Below, in pieces: positions 1-9,256 of a stretch of 64,000 nucleotides of DNA (its first letter is position 1; the number at the start of each line of letters is the position of its first letter). Location: assembly GCF_000091325.1 (NCBI RefSeq), contig NC_014012.1, forward strand, positions 2,462,824 through 2,526,823, read 5' to 3'. A model generated the notes under the pieces. The model saw nothing but the letters and a program-made list of their open reading frames with translations. It did not search any database and was not told where the DNA came from. The DNA is from Shewanella violacea DSS12. GTDB lineage: Bacteria; Pseudomonadota; Gammaproteobacteria; Enterobacterales; Shewanellaceae. A program made the position numbers and the translations under genes.

Positions 1-311
1 TCTAGAGCTGGTGATTATAATTGTGATGTTAAAATGATGAAGTTATGAGCGTCAGTATAAAACAATTACTTATATCTCATATTATTTAGTTATCAGATGA
101 TAAAACAAGATTAGTCAATTAATCGTCAAGTGATGGTTTTAAGTCATTAATAAAAGTCTTATTTTACTATTACTTAGTCATGTAAAGGGAATGTTACAAT
201 TCCAGCGACCTTGTCTTACCCTTGTTTTTTATACTCTTATTTCCCCAAATCCTTAAATGAATTAGGTTAATTCTGCCCCTGAGGCACAATTAATAAAAAT
301 GGAGTTAAACC
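1..311. other. Leader region of the protease gene
   Basis: AT-rich non-coding stretch before the secreted protease. A GGAG ribosome-binding site lies about 8 bases before the ATG at 312. I see no convincing -35/-10 pair or operator, and no open frame with coding character. Confidence 0.5.
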
Positions 312-2210
312 ATGTATAAGAAACAACTGATAGCAATAGCGGTCACTGCAGGATTAGCATCGGTCTCTATTCAAGCACAAGAGTATCAGGCACAAATGAT
401 TGAGGTCGAACAATCACGTGCCATTGCAGATACCTATATTGTGGTGTTTAACACACCGAGTGTGCTCAACCTTTCAGATCAAATGTCTATCCAGAGCTAT
501 GCCATTCAGCAAGCTAATCAACTGGCTAATCGTTTTAATATTAAGGTAAAGAAGAATTTCGGTAGTGCGCTTAATGGCGTGCTTGTTGGCGCGTCCCGCA
601 AAGAGATCATGGCCATGCGCAATGATCCCAACGTTAAGTACATAGAGCAAGATCAGATGATGTCCATCAGCCCTATGATGAGCACAGCCGGAGATCAAGC
701 GAGCCCAATCTGGGGTCTGGATAGACTGGATCAACGTGATTTGCCCTTAGATGGTAACTATCATTACGATTTCGATGGCACAGGCGTCACGGCTTATATT
801 GTAGATACAGGTGTATTGACCACTCATAATGAATTTGGTGGTCGTGCCAGCAGTGGTTATGACTTTGTCGATAACGACAACGATGCTACCGACTGTAACG
901 GGCATGGTACCCATGTGGCCGGTACAATAGGCGGTTCTAGCTATGGTGTGGCTAAGAATGTCAACGTAGTGGGGGTTCGCGTACTAGATTGTAACGGTTC
1001 GGGCACTAACTCTGGGGTGATTTCGGGTATTAACTGGGTGAAAGATAATGCTCAGGGGCCTTCGGTTGCCAATATGAGTTTGGGCGGTGGAGTGTCACAA
1101 GCCACAGATGATGCAGTTAATGCGGCAGTTGCAGCTGGGATAACCTTCGTGGTTGCTGCCGGTAACGATAACAGTAATGCCTGTAACTATTCACCAGCAA
1201 GGGCTGTGGATGCGATAACTGTCGGCTCGACAACCAGCAGTGATGGTCGCTCTAGCTTCTCTAACTATGGTAGCTGTTTAGATATCTATGCTCCTGGCTC
1301 TGACATCAAATCTGCTTGGTATAATTCTAATTCAGCCACTAAAACCATAAGTGGTACCTCTATGGCTGCGCCACATGTGGCAGGCGTTGCGGCACTTTAT
1401 TTGGATCAAACACCAACACTTACCCCCTCAGAGGTCGATGCTTTACTCTCGTCTAGGGCGACTACTGGTAAGGTGACCGATGCAAAGTCAGGGTCGCCTA
1501 ACGAGTTATTGTTTGCTCTGGAAGCTGCTGGTGGCGGTTGTGGTGATAATTGTCCGGTCAATGAGACTGAGCTGATCAATAATCAGGGTGTGAGCACCAG
1601 TGGTGCTACGGGCTCAGAGAGTGACTACTTTATTGATGTGCCGGCAGGCGCCACCTCGTTATCTGTTAACCTATCCGGTGGTAGCGGCGATGCAGATATT
1701 TATGTGCAGCAAGGCAGTAAGCCAACAAAGAGCAGTTATCAGTGCCGTCCCTATAAGAATGGTAACAATGAGTCCTGTAGCTTTAATAATCCAGCTGCCG
1801 GAAAGTGGTATGTCATGCTCCATGGCTACAGTGCTTATTCAAACGCGACGCTTAATGCTAGCTATTCAACAGGTGGCGGAGGAGGTGGTGGTAACTGCAC
1901 AGATGCCGATTGTCTAACCAACGGTGTTGCTGTCACTGGGATCACTGGGGCTAGGGGTTCAGAACAAGCTTTTAAGGTTTATGTTGAGGCGGGTTCACAA
2001 TTAACCATAAGCACAACTGGTGGTAGCGGTGATGCAGATCTGTATGTGAAGTCGGGCAGTGCACCTACCACTGTCACCTACGATTGTCGCCCATATAAGA
2101 GTGGCAACACAGAAAGTTGTACCTTCAATGTTAATCAGTCTGGTATGTACCACATCATGCTTCAGGGTTACAGCGCCTTTAGTGGCTTATCCTTAACTGC
2201 CAGTCATTAA
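312..2210 (+). CDS. Secreted subtilisin-like serine protease (S8, proteinase K type) with two PPC domains
   Basis: Extracellular endopeptidase. Residues 1-22 form a signal peptide ending at AQA-like positions. Residues ~40-118 look like an I9 propeptide inhibitor that folds the enzyme and is then removed. The catalytic domain covers ~130-405 with Asp165 (AYIVDTGV), His198 (NGHGTHVAG), oxyanion Asn285 (AAGND) and Ser350 (GTSMAAPHVAG). Two pre-peptidase C-terminal (PPC) domains follow, at ~425-525 and ~545-632, each with a SGGSGDAD-type motif and the pair C-R-P-Y-K...ESC. They are separated by a Gly-rich linker at ~527-535. PPC domains are usually trimmed after secretion. The gene stands alone with its own terminator, so it is probably nutritionally regulated, though no operator is visible. 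Confidence 0.95.
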   Translation: MYKKQLIAIAVTAGLASVSIQAQEYQAQMIEVEQSRAIADTYIVVFNTPSVLNLSDQMSIQSYAIQQANQLANRFNIKVKKNFGSALNGVLVGASRKEIMAMRNDPNVKYIEQDQMMSISPMMSTAGDQASPIWGLDRLDQRDLPLDGNYHYDFDGTGVTAYIVDTGVLTTHNEFGGRASSGYDFVDNDNDATDCNGHGTHVAGTIGGSSYGVAKNVNVVGVRVLDCNGSGTNSGVISGINWVKDNAQGPSVANMSLGGGVSQATDDAVNAAVAAGITFVVAAGNDNSNACNYSPARAVDAITVGSTTSSDGRSSFSNYGSCLDIYAPGSDIKSAWYNSNSATKTISGTSMAAPHVAGVAALYLDQTPTLTPSEVDALLSSRATTGKVTDAKSGSPNELLFALEAAGGGCGDNCPVNETELINNQGVSTSGATGSESDYFIDVPAGATSLSVNLSGGSGDADIYVQQGSKPTKSSYQCRPYKNGNNESCSFNNPAAGKWYVMLHGYSAYSNATLNASYSTGGGGGGGNCTDADCLTNGVAVTGITGARGSEQAFKVYVEAGSQLTISTTGGSGDADLYVKSGSAPTTVTYDCRPYKSGNTESCTFNVNQSGMYHIMLQGYSAFSGLSLTASH

Positions 2211-2231
2211 TGGCTAGCCTTTAGCAGGTAC

Positions 2232-2262
2232 AAAGCCCTGATATTGTTTATCAGGGCTTTTC
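2232..2262 (+). terminator. Rho-independent terminator after the protease gene
   Basis: A 12-bp inverted repeat (AAAGCCCTGATA / TATCAGGGCTTT) with a 5-base loop and a short T run, starting 22 bases after the protease stop. Confidence 0.85.
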
Positions 2263-2325
2263 AACATCTGCCACACATCAACATGGGGGTGATCTTGTCT
2301 GCAGCTATATATTAGACGCTGGGAA

Positions 2326-2356
2326 TTGACAACATATCTAGTGATTTTGGTATAAT
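2326..2356 (+). promoter_or_regulatory. Probable sigma-70 promoter for the pseudouridine synthase gene
   Basis: TTGACA at 2326 and TATAAT at 2351. The 19-base spacer is long, but the -10 is extended (TGG directly before TATAAT). The start codon lies 50 bases downstream. Confidence 0.65.
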
Positions 2357-2405
2357 ATCGGCTCTCAGTTCAGATATTAATAACCAAGTAGTAAGCCAAG
2401 CCATT

Positions 2406-3122
2406 ATGCAGCCACAAGCAGACCCGTTTATCGTGCCCAAATGTCTCGATGAGATTAATATCCTGTTTCGGGATGAACATATTTTAGTTATCGATAAGCC
2501 AAGTGGCTTACTGAGCCTGTCGGGTAAACATCCTCTCAATATTGACTCGGTTCATTATCGATTAGTACAGGACTATCCCACCTGTACCTTGATCCATCGC
2601 TTGGACTTTGGCACTTCTGGTGTCATGTTACTCGCCATGAATAAACAGATTAATGCCTTATTATGTAAGCAGTTTAGTGAGAGGCGTGTCAGTAAACGTT
2701 ACACGGCTTTACTCCATGGTGATCTTAAACCTGACTCAGGTTTGGTAGACTGCGCCGTAGCAAAAGATATCGATAACTTCCCCCTAATGAAGCTTTGCCA
2801 AGACACGGGAAAACCGGCTCAATCAAAATTTAAGGTGTTATCTCGATTTATTCAAACCCAGGACGATAACTTCTTTGTCGATGATATCAGGGCGGGGGAG
2901 CGACAAGTGACTCGGGTCGAATTCGAGCCTGTCACGGGACGCACTCATCAACTAAGATTACACAGTCAACACCTGGGCCATCCGATACTGGGCTGCGATC
3001 TGTACGCGACAGATGAAGCATATTTTATGTCTAGCCGTTTGATGTTACACGCATCGCAACTGTGTTTCGAACATCCGGTTTCTGGTGTGCCAATGGTCAT
3101 TGAATCAAACAGTCCATTCTGA
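2406..3122 (+). CDS. RluA-family pseudouridine synthase
   Basis: Isomerises uridine to pseudouridine in rRNA or tRNA. The 238-residue protein has the RluA catalytic core: an N-terminal DEHILVIDKPSGLL strand, the active-site loop LIHRLDFGTSG at ~59-69 with catalytic Asp64, and the C-terminal TGRTHQLRLHSQHLGHPILGC motif region (~186-205). There is no S4 domain, so it resembles the shorter RluA/TruC-like forms. The exact target base cannot be told from sequence. It is a single gene behind a good promoter, with no strong Shine-Dalgarno before the ATG. Confidence 0.9.
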   Translation: MQPQADPFIVPKCLDEINILFRDEHILVIDKPSGLLSLSGKHPLNIDSVHYRLVQDYPTCTLIHRLDFGTSGVMLLAMNKQINALLCKQFSERRVSKRYTALLHGDLKPDSGLVDCAVAKDIDNFPLMKLCQDTGKPAQSKFKVLSRFIQTQDDNFFVDDIRAGERQVTRVEFEPVTGRTHQLRLHSQHLGHPILGCDLYATDEAYFMSSRLMLHASQLCFEHPVSGVPMVIESNSPF

Positions 3123-3312
3123 TCTCAGCAAGTTGTAAACCTAAGTGTCTGCTATAGCTTTATCTCTGCCTATTTTGTTAAAATTACGCAGCTTATGTTA
3201 ATCGATGTGACTTTGAGCAGTGTTAGCCTCTGCTCTTTTTAGTTTATAGGTCACTCACTTCGTTTAACCGCTTCAGTAATTTAATTATAATAAAATGATA
3301 GAAGGAATGGAT

Positions 3313-5892
3313 ATGTATAGAGTCATGGCCACGGGGTTGGTGACAGTTTCTTTATGCGGCAGTGGAGTCATTCAGGCCGAAGAATTTGTCTTAAGTAAAC
3401 AGACTAAGCCAGTATCACAAGCTGTCAGTTTGGCTTTAGATCCCAGCAAAGAAAACTTTTCCGGCAGTACAGACATTAAGATCCAAGTACTTGAAAAAAC
3501 AAGGGTAATTCAGCTTAACGGCGTCGATTATACCGCGACAAATATTCAACTCACAGGCCAGCAAGCCTGTGAAATGACCGCTAAGATGCTAGATACAGGT
3601 ATCGTTAATCTTGTCTGTAAGCAAGAGATAAAGCCTGGCAGTTATAACCTGCATTTAGATTTTACCGCACCTTTCAATCGCCAATCAGTGGGCTTATATA
3701 AGACGGTGGATGCTGGCGTACCTTATCTATTCACTCAGTTTGAGATGAGTGATGCCCGCCGCAGCTTCCCGGTATTTGATGAGCCTGGATATAAGATCCC
3801 ATTCCAGATAACCATTACCGCGCCATCGACGGAGAAGGTTTACGCTAACACCCCTGTGGTAAGCACTAAGGTAGAAGGCGATAAAACCACCCATGTTTTT
3901 GCTCAGACCAAGCCATTACCCTCCTATTTAGTGGCCTATACCGTGGGTCAATTTGAAGAAGTAGCCATTGAAGGGATGAAGATCCCCGGTCGTGTTATCA
4001 CGACTAAGGGAAAAATCGAACTGGCTCAATACGCGGTTAAAGAGATGCCGGCGATTCTCGGAGCGTTAGAAACGTATTTTGGTGTGGATTATCCCTATCA
4101 GAAACTCGATTCGGTTGCTGTGCCCGATTTCCCTTTTGGCGCCATGGAGAACGCGGGTCTTGTCACCTATAGAGAAGATATCTTACTTCTTGATGCAAAC
4201 AGCGCTAATCAAAATACTAAACAATCGTCTGTCTCAGTGGTTGCCCATGAACTGGCTCATCAGTGGTACGGTAACTTAGTTACCATGGAGTGGTGGAACG
4301 ATTTATGGCTAAATGAAGCATTCGCCAGCTGGATGGCCGCTAAGGTTACCCATCAGTTACATCCTGAATTTGAGTCGGATCTTAGTTTATCGAAAAACCG
4401 TGTGATGAGCTTAGATGCACGTCTGTCGACTAAGCCTATACGTAAGCCCATAAGAAACGAAGCCGATATCATGGATGGCTTGGGACTGGCTTACAGTAAG
4501 GGTTCTGCCGTTTTGTCTATGGTTGAAAACTGGATTGGTGAAGAGAGTTTTAAGCAAGGGATCCGTCAGTATATTAAGGATAACGCCTTTAAAAATACCC
4601 AGGCCGATGACCTTTGGAATGCCTTATCTAAGGCATCAGGAAAAGATGTGGGCAAGGTACTGAGTACCTTTATTGAACAATCATCTTACCCCTTGATCAC
4701 AGTGGATGTTAAGGGGAAATCCTTGACCCTGTCTCAGCAAAGATTTGCATTTGAAGGCAGTAAGGCTCCGGCTCAGACTTGGGTGGTACCTGTGTCTATC
4801 AAGTATGGCAAGGGTGATAAAGTAATATCCACAAGCATATTACTCGACAGCGATACTAAAACCTTAGAACTTGAATTTACCCCAGATTGGATTTATCCAG
4901 ATGCCGATGCCATGGGCTATTACCGTTGGTTATTGGATGACAAGCAATTAGCTAACTTGCTTGCCAATGCGAAAACTAAGCTAACGGCCAGAGAGCGTAA
5001 AGCACTTATCTCCTCCGCCGATGCGCTGCTCGATGGAGGATTTATTTCAGCCGGTGATCTCTTGGCCATATTGGCAGAGTTTATCGATGACGCTCATCCT
5101 CAAATTGTGTCGTCTGCTTTGAATTATCTTAAGATCCAGAAGATGACCTTTATTGATGCAAGCAATGAGGCTCAATGGGCTAAATTTATCAGTGCCAAGG
5201 CAAGAGTCGCTATCGACAAATATGGTCTGGTGGCTGCACCTGGTGAGAGCATAGAGATCAGTAAATTGCGGCCTAGCCTTATTGCTATCTTAGCCTTCGA
5301 AGGCAAAGATAAAGCAGTTATCAGTGAGGCAAAATCGGCGAGTCTGGCCTATCTAGCAGGTGACAAGTCCATCGATGCATACCTAATAGGAACTCAGCTT
5401 AAGATCGCGGTATACTTTGGAGATAACTCGTTAATTCAAAAGCTTAAGAAAGAATTCGAGGTAACGAAGAACCCACAAAAACGTACTAATCTGATGTACG
5501 CCTTAGGGTATGCTGCGGATCCTAAACAGCAAAAAGCCATGTTAGATTACAGTTTAACTGATAAGTTAAACTCTCCAGATCTTAAATATATCATGTCAGG
5601 GCAGACGTATACTCATGCTCGAAAATCAATATTTAGAGACTGGGTGTATAGCAATTACGAAGCTGTAAAGGCTAAGCTTCCACCTTTTGCAGTGGCCATG
5701 TTACCTAACTACACAGGGACTGGATGTGATCTAAAAGCACTAGATCGCACCAATATTTTCTTCGAGTCTAAACTTGAATCTTCTCCTGAGTTTACGCGCA
5801 CCTTGGCAAAGCTCAATGAGAAGGTAAACATTTGTGTTAAGTTAAAAACTCGCGAGCAGGCCAGCGTAAATACTTATCTGCAAAAATTGTAA
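3313..5892 (+). CDS. Secreted M1-family aminopeptidase (aminopeptidase N-like)
   Basis: Zinc metallopeptidase that removes N-terminal residues from peptides. The long frame opens at 3295, but an AGAAGG site is best placed for the ATG at 3313 (859 residues). It starts with a signal peptide ending near VIQAEE, so the enzyme is periplasmic or secreted. The exopeptidase motif GAMEN (~279-283) and the zinc site HELAHQWYGN with the downstream Glu in WLNEAFASW are intact. A large ERAP1-like C-terminal helical domain follows, including a pair of Cys near the end. Together with the upstream subtilisin it suggests a protein-scavenging lifestyle, although the genes are separately transcribed. Confidence 0.94.
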   Translation: MYRVMATGLVTVSLCGSGVIQAEEFVLSKQTKPVSQAVSLALDPSKENFSGSTDIKIQVLEKTRVIQLNGVDYTATNIQLTGQQACEMTAKMLDTGIVNLVCKQEIKPGSYNLHLDFTAPFNRQSVGLYKTVDAGVPYLFTQFEMSDARRSFPVFDEPGYKIPFQITITAPSTEKVYANTPVVSTKVEGDKTTHVFAQTKPLPSYLVAYTVGQFEEVAIEGMKIPGRVITTKGKIELAQYAVKEMPAILGALETYFGVDYPYQKLDSVAVPDFPFGAMENAGLVTYREDILLLDANSANQNTKQSSVSVVAHELAHQWYGNLVTMEWWNDLWLNEAFASWMAAKVTHQLHPEFESDLSLSKNRVMSLDARLSTKPIRKPIRNEADIMDGLGLAYSKGSAVLSMVENWIGEESFKQGIRQYIKDNAFKNTQADDLWNALSKASGKDVGKVLSTFIEQSSYPLITVDVKGKSLTLSQQRFAFEGSKAPAQTWVVPVSIKYGKGDKVISTSILLDSDTKTLELEFTPDWIYPDADAMGYYRWLLDDKQLANLLANAKTKLTARERKALISSADALLDGGFISAGDLLAILAEFIDDAHPQIVSSALNYLKIQKMTFIDASNEAQWAKFISAKARVAIDKYGLVAAPGESIEISKLRPSLIAILAFEGKDKAVISEAKSASLAYLAGDKSIDAYLIGTQLKIAVYFGDNSLIQKLKKEFEVTKNPQKRTNLMYALGYAADPKQQKAMLDYSLTDKLNSPDLKYIMSGQTYTHARKSIFRDWVYSNYEAVKAKLPPFAVAMLPNYTGTGCDLKALDRTNIFFESKLESSPEFTRTLAKLNEKVNICVKLKTREQASVNTYLQKL

Positions 5893-5923
5893 TACATCTA
5901 GGCTGTTCACTAGCCAGTTTTAA

Positions 5924-5951
5924 GATTTAGGATTTAGGATTTAGGATTTAA
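5924..5951. repeat. Heptamer tandem repeat (GATTTAG)
   Basis: Three perfect head-to-tail copies of GATTTAG plus a partial fourth, 30 bases after the aminopeptidase stop. A simple slippage-prone repeat in a 3' untranslated region. Confidence 0.8.
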
Positions 5952-5994
5952 GTTTTAGCCAGCATGCTGGTGAAACTTAAGAGTAAAATAACTA

Positions 5995-6020
5995 AGCGGA
6001 GCCATAAGCTCCGCTTTTTT
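5995..6020 (+). terminator. Terminator of the aminopeptidase gene
   Basis: Perfect 8-bp stem AGCGGAGC / GCTCCGCT with a 5-base loop followed by six T residues. Confidence 0.85.
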
Positions 6021-6162
6021 GTGTCTGCAGTTTAACTATTTACGTCTGACTAATAGGATAAAGGAGGACAGCTTATTTACTTGATGAGTATATGGGCAAT
6101 TTTTATTAATCGAGTTTAATTATGGGAAATTTCATCCCAATATTTTCGAGCTTCATAATTAA

Positions 6163-6800
6163 TTCTACCAGATAAGTCAGCCAGTTAAGATCTAGATTTG
6201 TCTTATGGTTGAACCATACTATTCACGTATATTGATGACCAATATGAGATTAGAAAAGATGTGGATGGCAGATATATGTATTGAGTATATGTAAACATGA
6301 ACTGATAGAATCTAACTGACCATTGAACAGAGTAATCCAATTAAGAAGAGGACTTATTTAAAGGTTAACCATTTATTGTACGAATATTTGCATGTATATT
6401 GATGGCAAATATGTGGATGGCAGATATATGTAGGCATGAACTAATAGAGTCTAACTGACCATTGAACAGAGTCATCCAATTAAGAAGAGGACTTATTTAA
6501 AGGTTAACCATTTATTGTACGAATATTTGCATGTATATTGATGGCCAATATATGGATGTAGATATGAACTAACAGACTCTATCTGACAAGAGTCCGTCAG
6601 TTAAGCCAAGGACATATTAAATGGTTTAACCATTTTATTGCAAGTGAATGTATGGGTGCAGAATACATGTATAGAGATAAGAATGTGCGAACTAACAGAC
6701 TCTAGCTGACAATCTAGAGTCATCCTGTTAATCCATGATTATATATAATGGTTTAACCATTTTATTCACTAGTTTATTAACTAATGCTAAGTTGAGCGTT
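6163..6800. repeat. Tandem array of about five ~120-140 bp repeats carrying a 12-13 bp palindrome
   Basis: Units begin near 6163, 6296, 6435, 6563 and 6685. Units 2 and 3 are almost identical, and the outer ones are more divergent. Each carries a CTAACTGAC / CTGACAA-type stretch, a purine-rich AAGAGGAC-type stretch, then the palindrome ATGGTT-(N)-AACCAT followed by NNTATT, then GTATATTGATGG-type sequence. Palindromes lie at 6205, 6361, 6500, 6621 and 6748. The array ends at the 3' end of the recombinase gene that reads toward it. It has no coding potential. It may be a set of binding or recombination sites for the recombinase or for the nearby RHH protein. Confidence 0.85.
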
Positions 6801-6816
6801 AGATACACAGCTATAA

Positions 6817-7884
6817 CTAATCTTTAGGTTTTAAGTAATGTCTTAGAGAGCGGGGATCCGTATGCCCGGTGCGCGCCATGATATACAAATGATCCTTATC
6901 ATTCTCATGAAGCTGAGTCACACAACCACTTCGTAAACTGTGGGCTCCATAAAATTCCGGGCTGAGACCGGCTTTCCTGCAATACTTTTTTATCATCTGA
7001 TAAATATCATCACCACGTAAAAAACCTCGATTCACCTGGGGAAGATTATCATGACTATTCAAATTGACTCGACTAGCCACAGAGTAAGGTCTGAGCCGCT
7101 GACCATCTCGAGTCAGGGAACGAAAAAGATGTCCTTGAGTTAATTGCGAAACTTCCAGCCAATGTCTGACGGCACTGAACGCCGAGAACTGCTCTGACTC
7201 GGGCAGGTCTTTCCACTCCTTGTGTCCTTGCTGATTACTCTTGGAGTAGGCTAGTCTTACTTTTAATTTATTACGGAGAAAGTTAACGTGATTAACTTGG
7301 ATCTCTGCAAGTTCAGAACGACGAAATCCACCTTGAAAACCTAATTGAATGATGGCCTTATCACGAGCCCGAGTGAGTTCTTGCTCTTGTTTATCTATGG
7401 TTTGTAATAATAATTCCAGCTCTTCATACATGATGGGCTGCTGATCATAATCTGAGGTAAGCCTATGCTTATTTCTACTTAAACCACGCATGACTCGGAT
7501 CACTAAGGGATGTTCACTTGGTGAATGAAATCCGGCCTGGATATGATAAAAACGTATGGCAGCTAAACGTGTGGTGATGGTCTGTTTAGAAAATTGCATA
7601 CCTGTTCTGTGATGTACTTGCTCTTTTTGATGACCTATAAAAGAGATCACCGAGCGTGGATCCGCAGGCAGATGATTCAAACCATGATGCTGACAATATT
7701 CAGTGAAGATGTTGAAACTCGAGCGATAGACCCGGCGAGTATTGTCCGCCACTTCATATTCTGTCTCGCTGGCCGCACTCTTGAAATCATCCAAGATTGA
7801 GATCGGCAACTCTTGCTCCTGGAAAAAGCTCTTGTCGCTAGTGATCGCGGGGCGATTAAACTGATTTATACTGAGCTTATTCAT
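6817..7884 (-). CDS. Tyrosine recombinase (phage-integrase family), solitary
   Basis: Site-specific DNA recombinase of 355 residues. The N-terminal core-binding (SAM-like) domain spans ~35-150 (NTRRVYRSSFNIFTEYC...). The catalytic domain contains FQGGFRRSELAEI (first Arg ~214), HSLRSGCVTQ (His-x-x-Arg ~314-317), TGHTDPRSLRHYL (second His and nucleophile Tyr ~350), ending soon after the Tyr as is usual. It is flanked on its 3' side by the tandem palindrome array and on its 5' side by a perfect 13-bp inverted repeat. It is not next to a tRNA or phage genes, so it looks like the recombinase of a small repeat-based element rather than a normal prophage integrase. Confidence 0.88.
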   Translation of the reverse strand: MNKLSINQFNRPAITSDKSFFQEQELPISILDDFKSAASETEYEVADNTRRVYRSSFNIFTEYCQHHGLNHLPADPRSVISFIGHQKEQVHHRTGMQFSKQTITTRLAAIRFYHIQAGFHSPSEHPLVIRVMRGLSRNKHRLTSDYDQQPIMYEELELLLQTIDKQEQELTRARDKAIIQLGFQGGFRRSELAEIQVNHVNFLRNKLKVRLAYSKSNQQGHKEWKDLPESEQFSAFSAVRHWLEVSQLTQGHLFRSLTRDGQRLRPYSVASRVNLNSHDNLPQVNRGFLRGDDIYQMIKKYCRKAGLSPEFYGAHSLRSGCVTQLHENDKDHLYIMARTGHTDPRSLRHYLKPKD

Positions 7885-7945
7885 GAGTAAATACGGATGT
7901 TATTCCTGAAAACAGAGCCGAAATTATAACTTTTGCCAGGCCTCA

Positions 7946-7977
7946 CTACCAGTGATAATCGTCATTATCACTGGTAG
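7946..7977. promoter_or_regulatory. Perfect 13-bp inverted repeat upstream of the recombinase
   Basis: CTACCAGTGATAA and its exact complement around a TCGTCA loop, 62 bases before the recombinase start. The GATAAT...ATTATC centre resembles a shortened Fur box, but the two-fold symmetry extends further than Fur needs. It could be an operator, a recombination site or an mRNA hairpin. Confidence 0.6.
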
Positions 7978-8660
7978 AAGAAGTTTTAGTATATATTTAA
8001 TACTAAACGTAGAAGAGGAGATATAATTAGTGTAAAAACCAATCAAAGTTTATTCTAAGAAGGGTTTTGGAGGCGAGTCAGGTTTTAGCTATTTAGCTTA
8101 GATTTAAGTCTGTCTTATATTCTGGTTTAGCTGTTGTATTAATTTATCCGTGTATTTATATATGACCGGTCAGCATTCTTGTTCTCCATGTAAGACTTCA
8201 TCGGAGCATTTAAACGAGATAATGATTAATAACGAGCCATAGAAATATTGAATGAGTCATGAATACTGAAAAACATCGCTAGCCAATTTATAACGTCATT
8301 AACGTCATTAACGTATATTATTTATATCTGTTTTGATGAGGTTTTTAGTCTAGTTAAACTGTCATATATGCTGTAAAAACGAACGCTGGTATTTGTATAG
8401 ATGAGAGTATAGACTGGTGATAATTAAGATGGGTTAAGTATGGTTAAACCATTCTATTGAGTCCAAATGAAGTAATAATCCATCAGATTAAGCACTTATA
8501 TAATCTATCTTTTTTGACTTTTAAATGGTTGCACCATACTATTAAATTTGGCATTATAACGGGTCCCATAAGCAAATAAGAGTAAGTCTGCTAGTTTGGT
8601 AAAATAGGTTACTCACTCTTAAAACGAGAGCGAACGAACACAAGATGAGAAGGGAATAAG
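7978..8660. other. Gene-free stretch with two further ATGGTT-N-AACCAT palindromes
   Basis: AT-rich DNA without coding frames. It holds palindromes at 8440-8452 (ATGGTTAAACCAT) and 8525-8537 (ATGGTTGCACCAT), both followed by NNTATT as in the 6.2-6.8 kb array. These lie 221 and 136 bases before the RHH-like gene, a position suited to an operator. A short direct repeat TAACGTCAT occurs at ~8290-8310. Confidence 0.6.
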
Positions 8661-9176
8661 ATGAACTATAAACATCCATGGGTCTATCACGGCGAGGCTC
8701 CAAAAGCGGGCAGGAAATTATTATTACTCCAAGTGGATGAACTCACTTTTTCTTTACCACTTATCTATCGACTTATTCACCCGGCAGAGATTGCACAAAA
8801 GTCAGATTGGTTTAGTGCAAGCATAGTGACTGCAGATGAAAAACAAAACACTCAATATATTATGCTGGTGGAATTATTACAGAGAGTAACTCAAGAGCGA
8901 AAGAAGCAGACAAATTTAATTGAACCATTGACTCATTTAAACCAAATGTTGAATCAATATTTTAGTGACTATGGTTGGCGTATGGTTCGCAAAGAATTGT
9001 CCCAGATTAAAAAACGACAGAAGAAGTCTCATATAGAATTAAGTAAAGATCTGATCGCAAAATTAAAATCCTATATGGAACAGGAAAATTTAGACAGTTT
9101 CGATCAAGCCATAGATAACTTACTCAGTGAAGTCGAATCTTTTAATGGGAGTGATCTTCAGGAGGCATCTAATTAA
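8661..9176 (+). CDS. Hypothetical protein with probable C-terminal ribbon-helix-helix DNA-binding motif
   Basis: I do not recognise the N-terminal ~115 residues. Residues ~127-160 have the ribbon-helix-helix pattern: a short polar strand SHIELSKDL, helix A IAKLKSYMEQEN, a turn, and helix B SFDQAIDNLLSE, preceded by a Lys-rich KKRQKK patch. A GAAGGGAA site precedes the ATG. It sits beside the palindrome pair and shares the island with the recombinase and its repeat array, so it may bind ATGGTTNAACCAT and control or assist the element. That role is inference from position and motif. Confidence 0.6.
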   Translation: MNYKHPWVYHGEAPKAGRKLLLLQVDELTFSLPLIYRLIHPAEIAQKSDWFSASIVTADEKQNTQYIMLVELLQRVTQERKKQTNLIEPLTHLNQMLNQYFSDYGWRMVRKELSQIKKRQKKSHIELSKDLIAKLKSYMEQENLDSFDQAIDNLLSEVESFNGSDLQEASN

Positions 9177-9256
9177 TTTTGATTTCACTAGCTGGTCAGG
9201 TTACAACTGACTCCGATGACTAGCTGTTCTATACATATCGACAGCTTAGATAAATC

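Noticed and set aside
6163..6800. CRISPR array or integron cassette array
   Set aside because: Units are 120-140 bp with no short constant repeat plus unique spacer pattern, no cas genes, no attC folding arms and no cassette genes.
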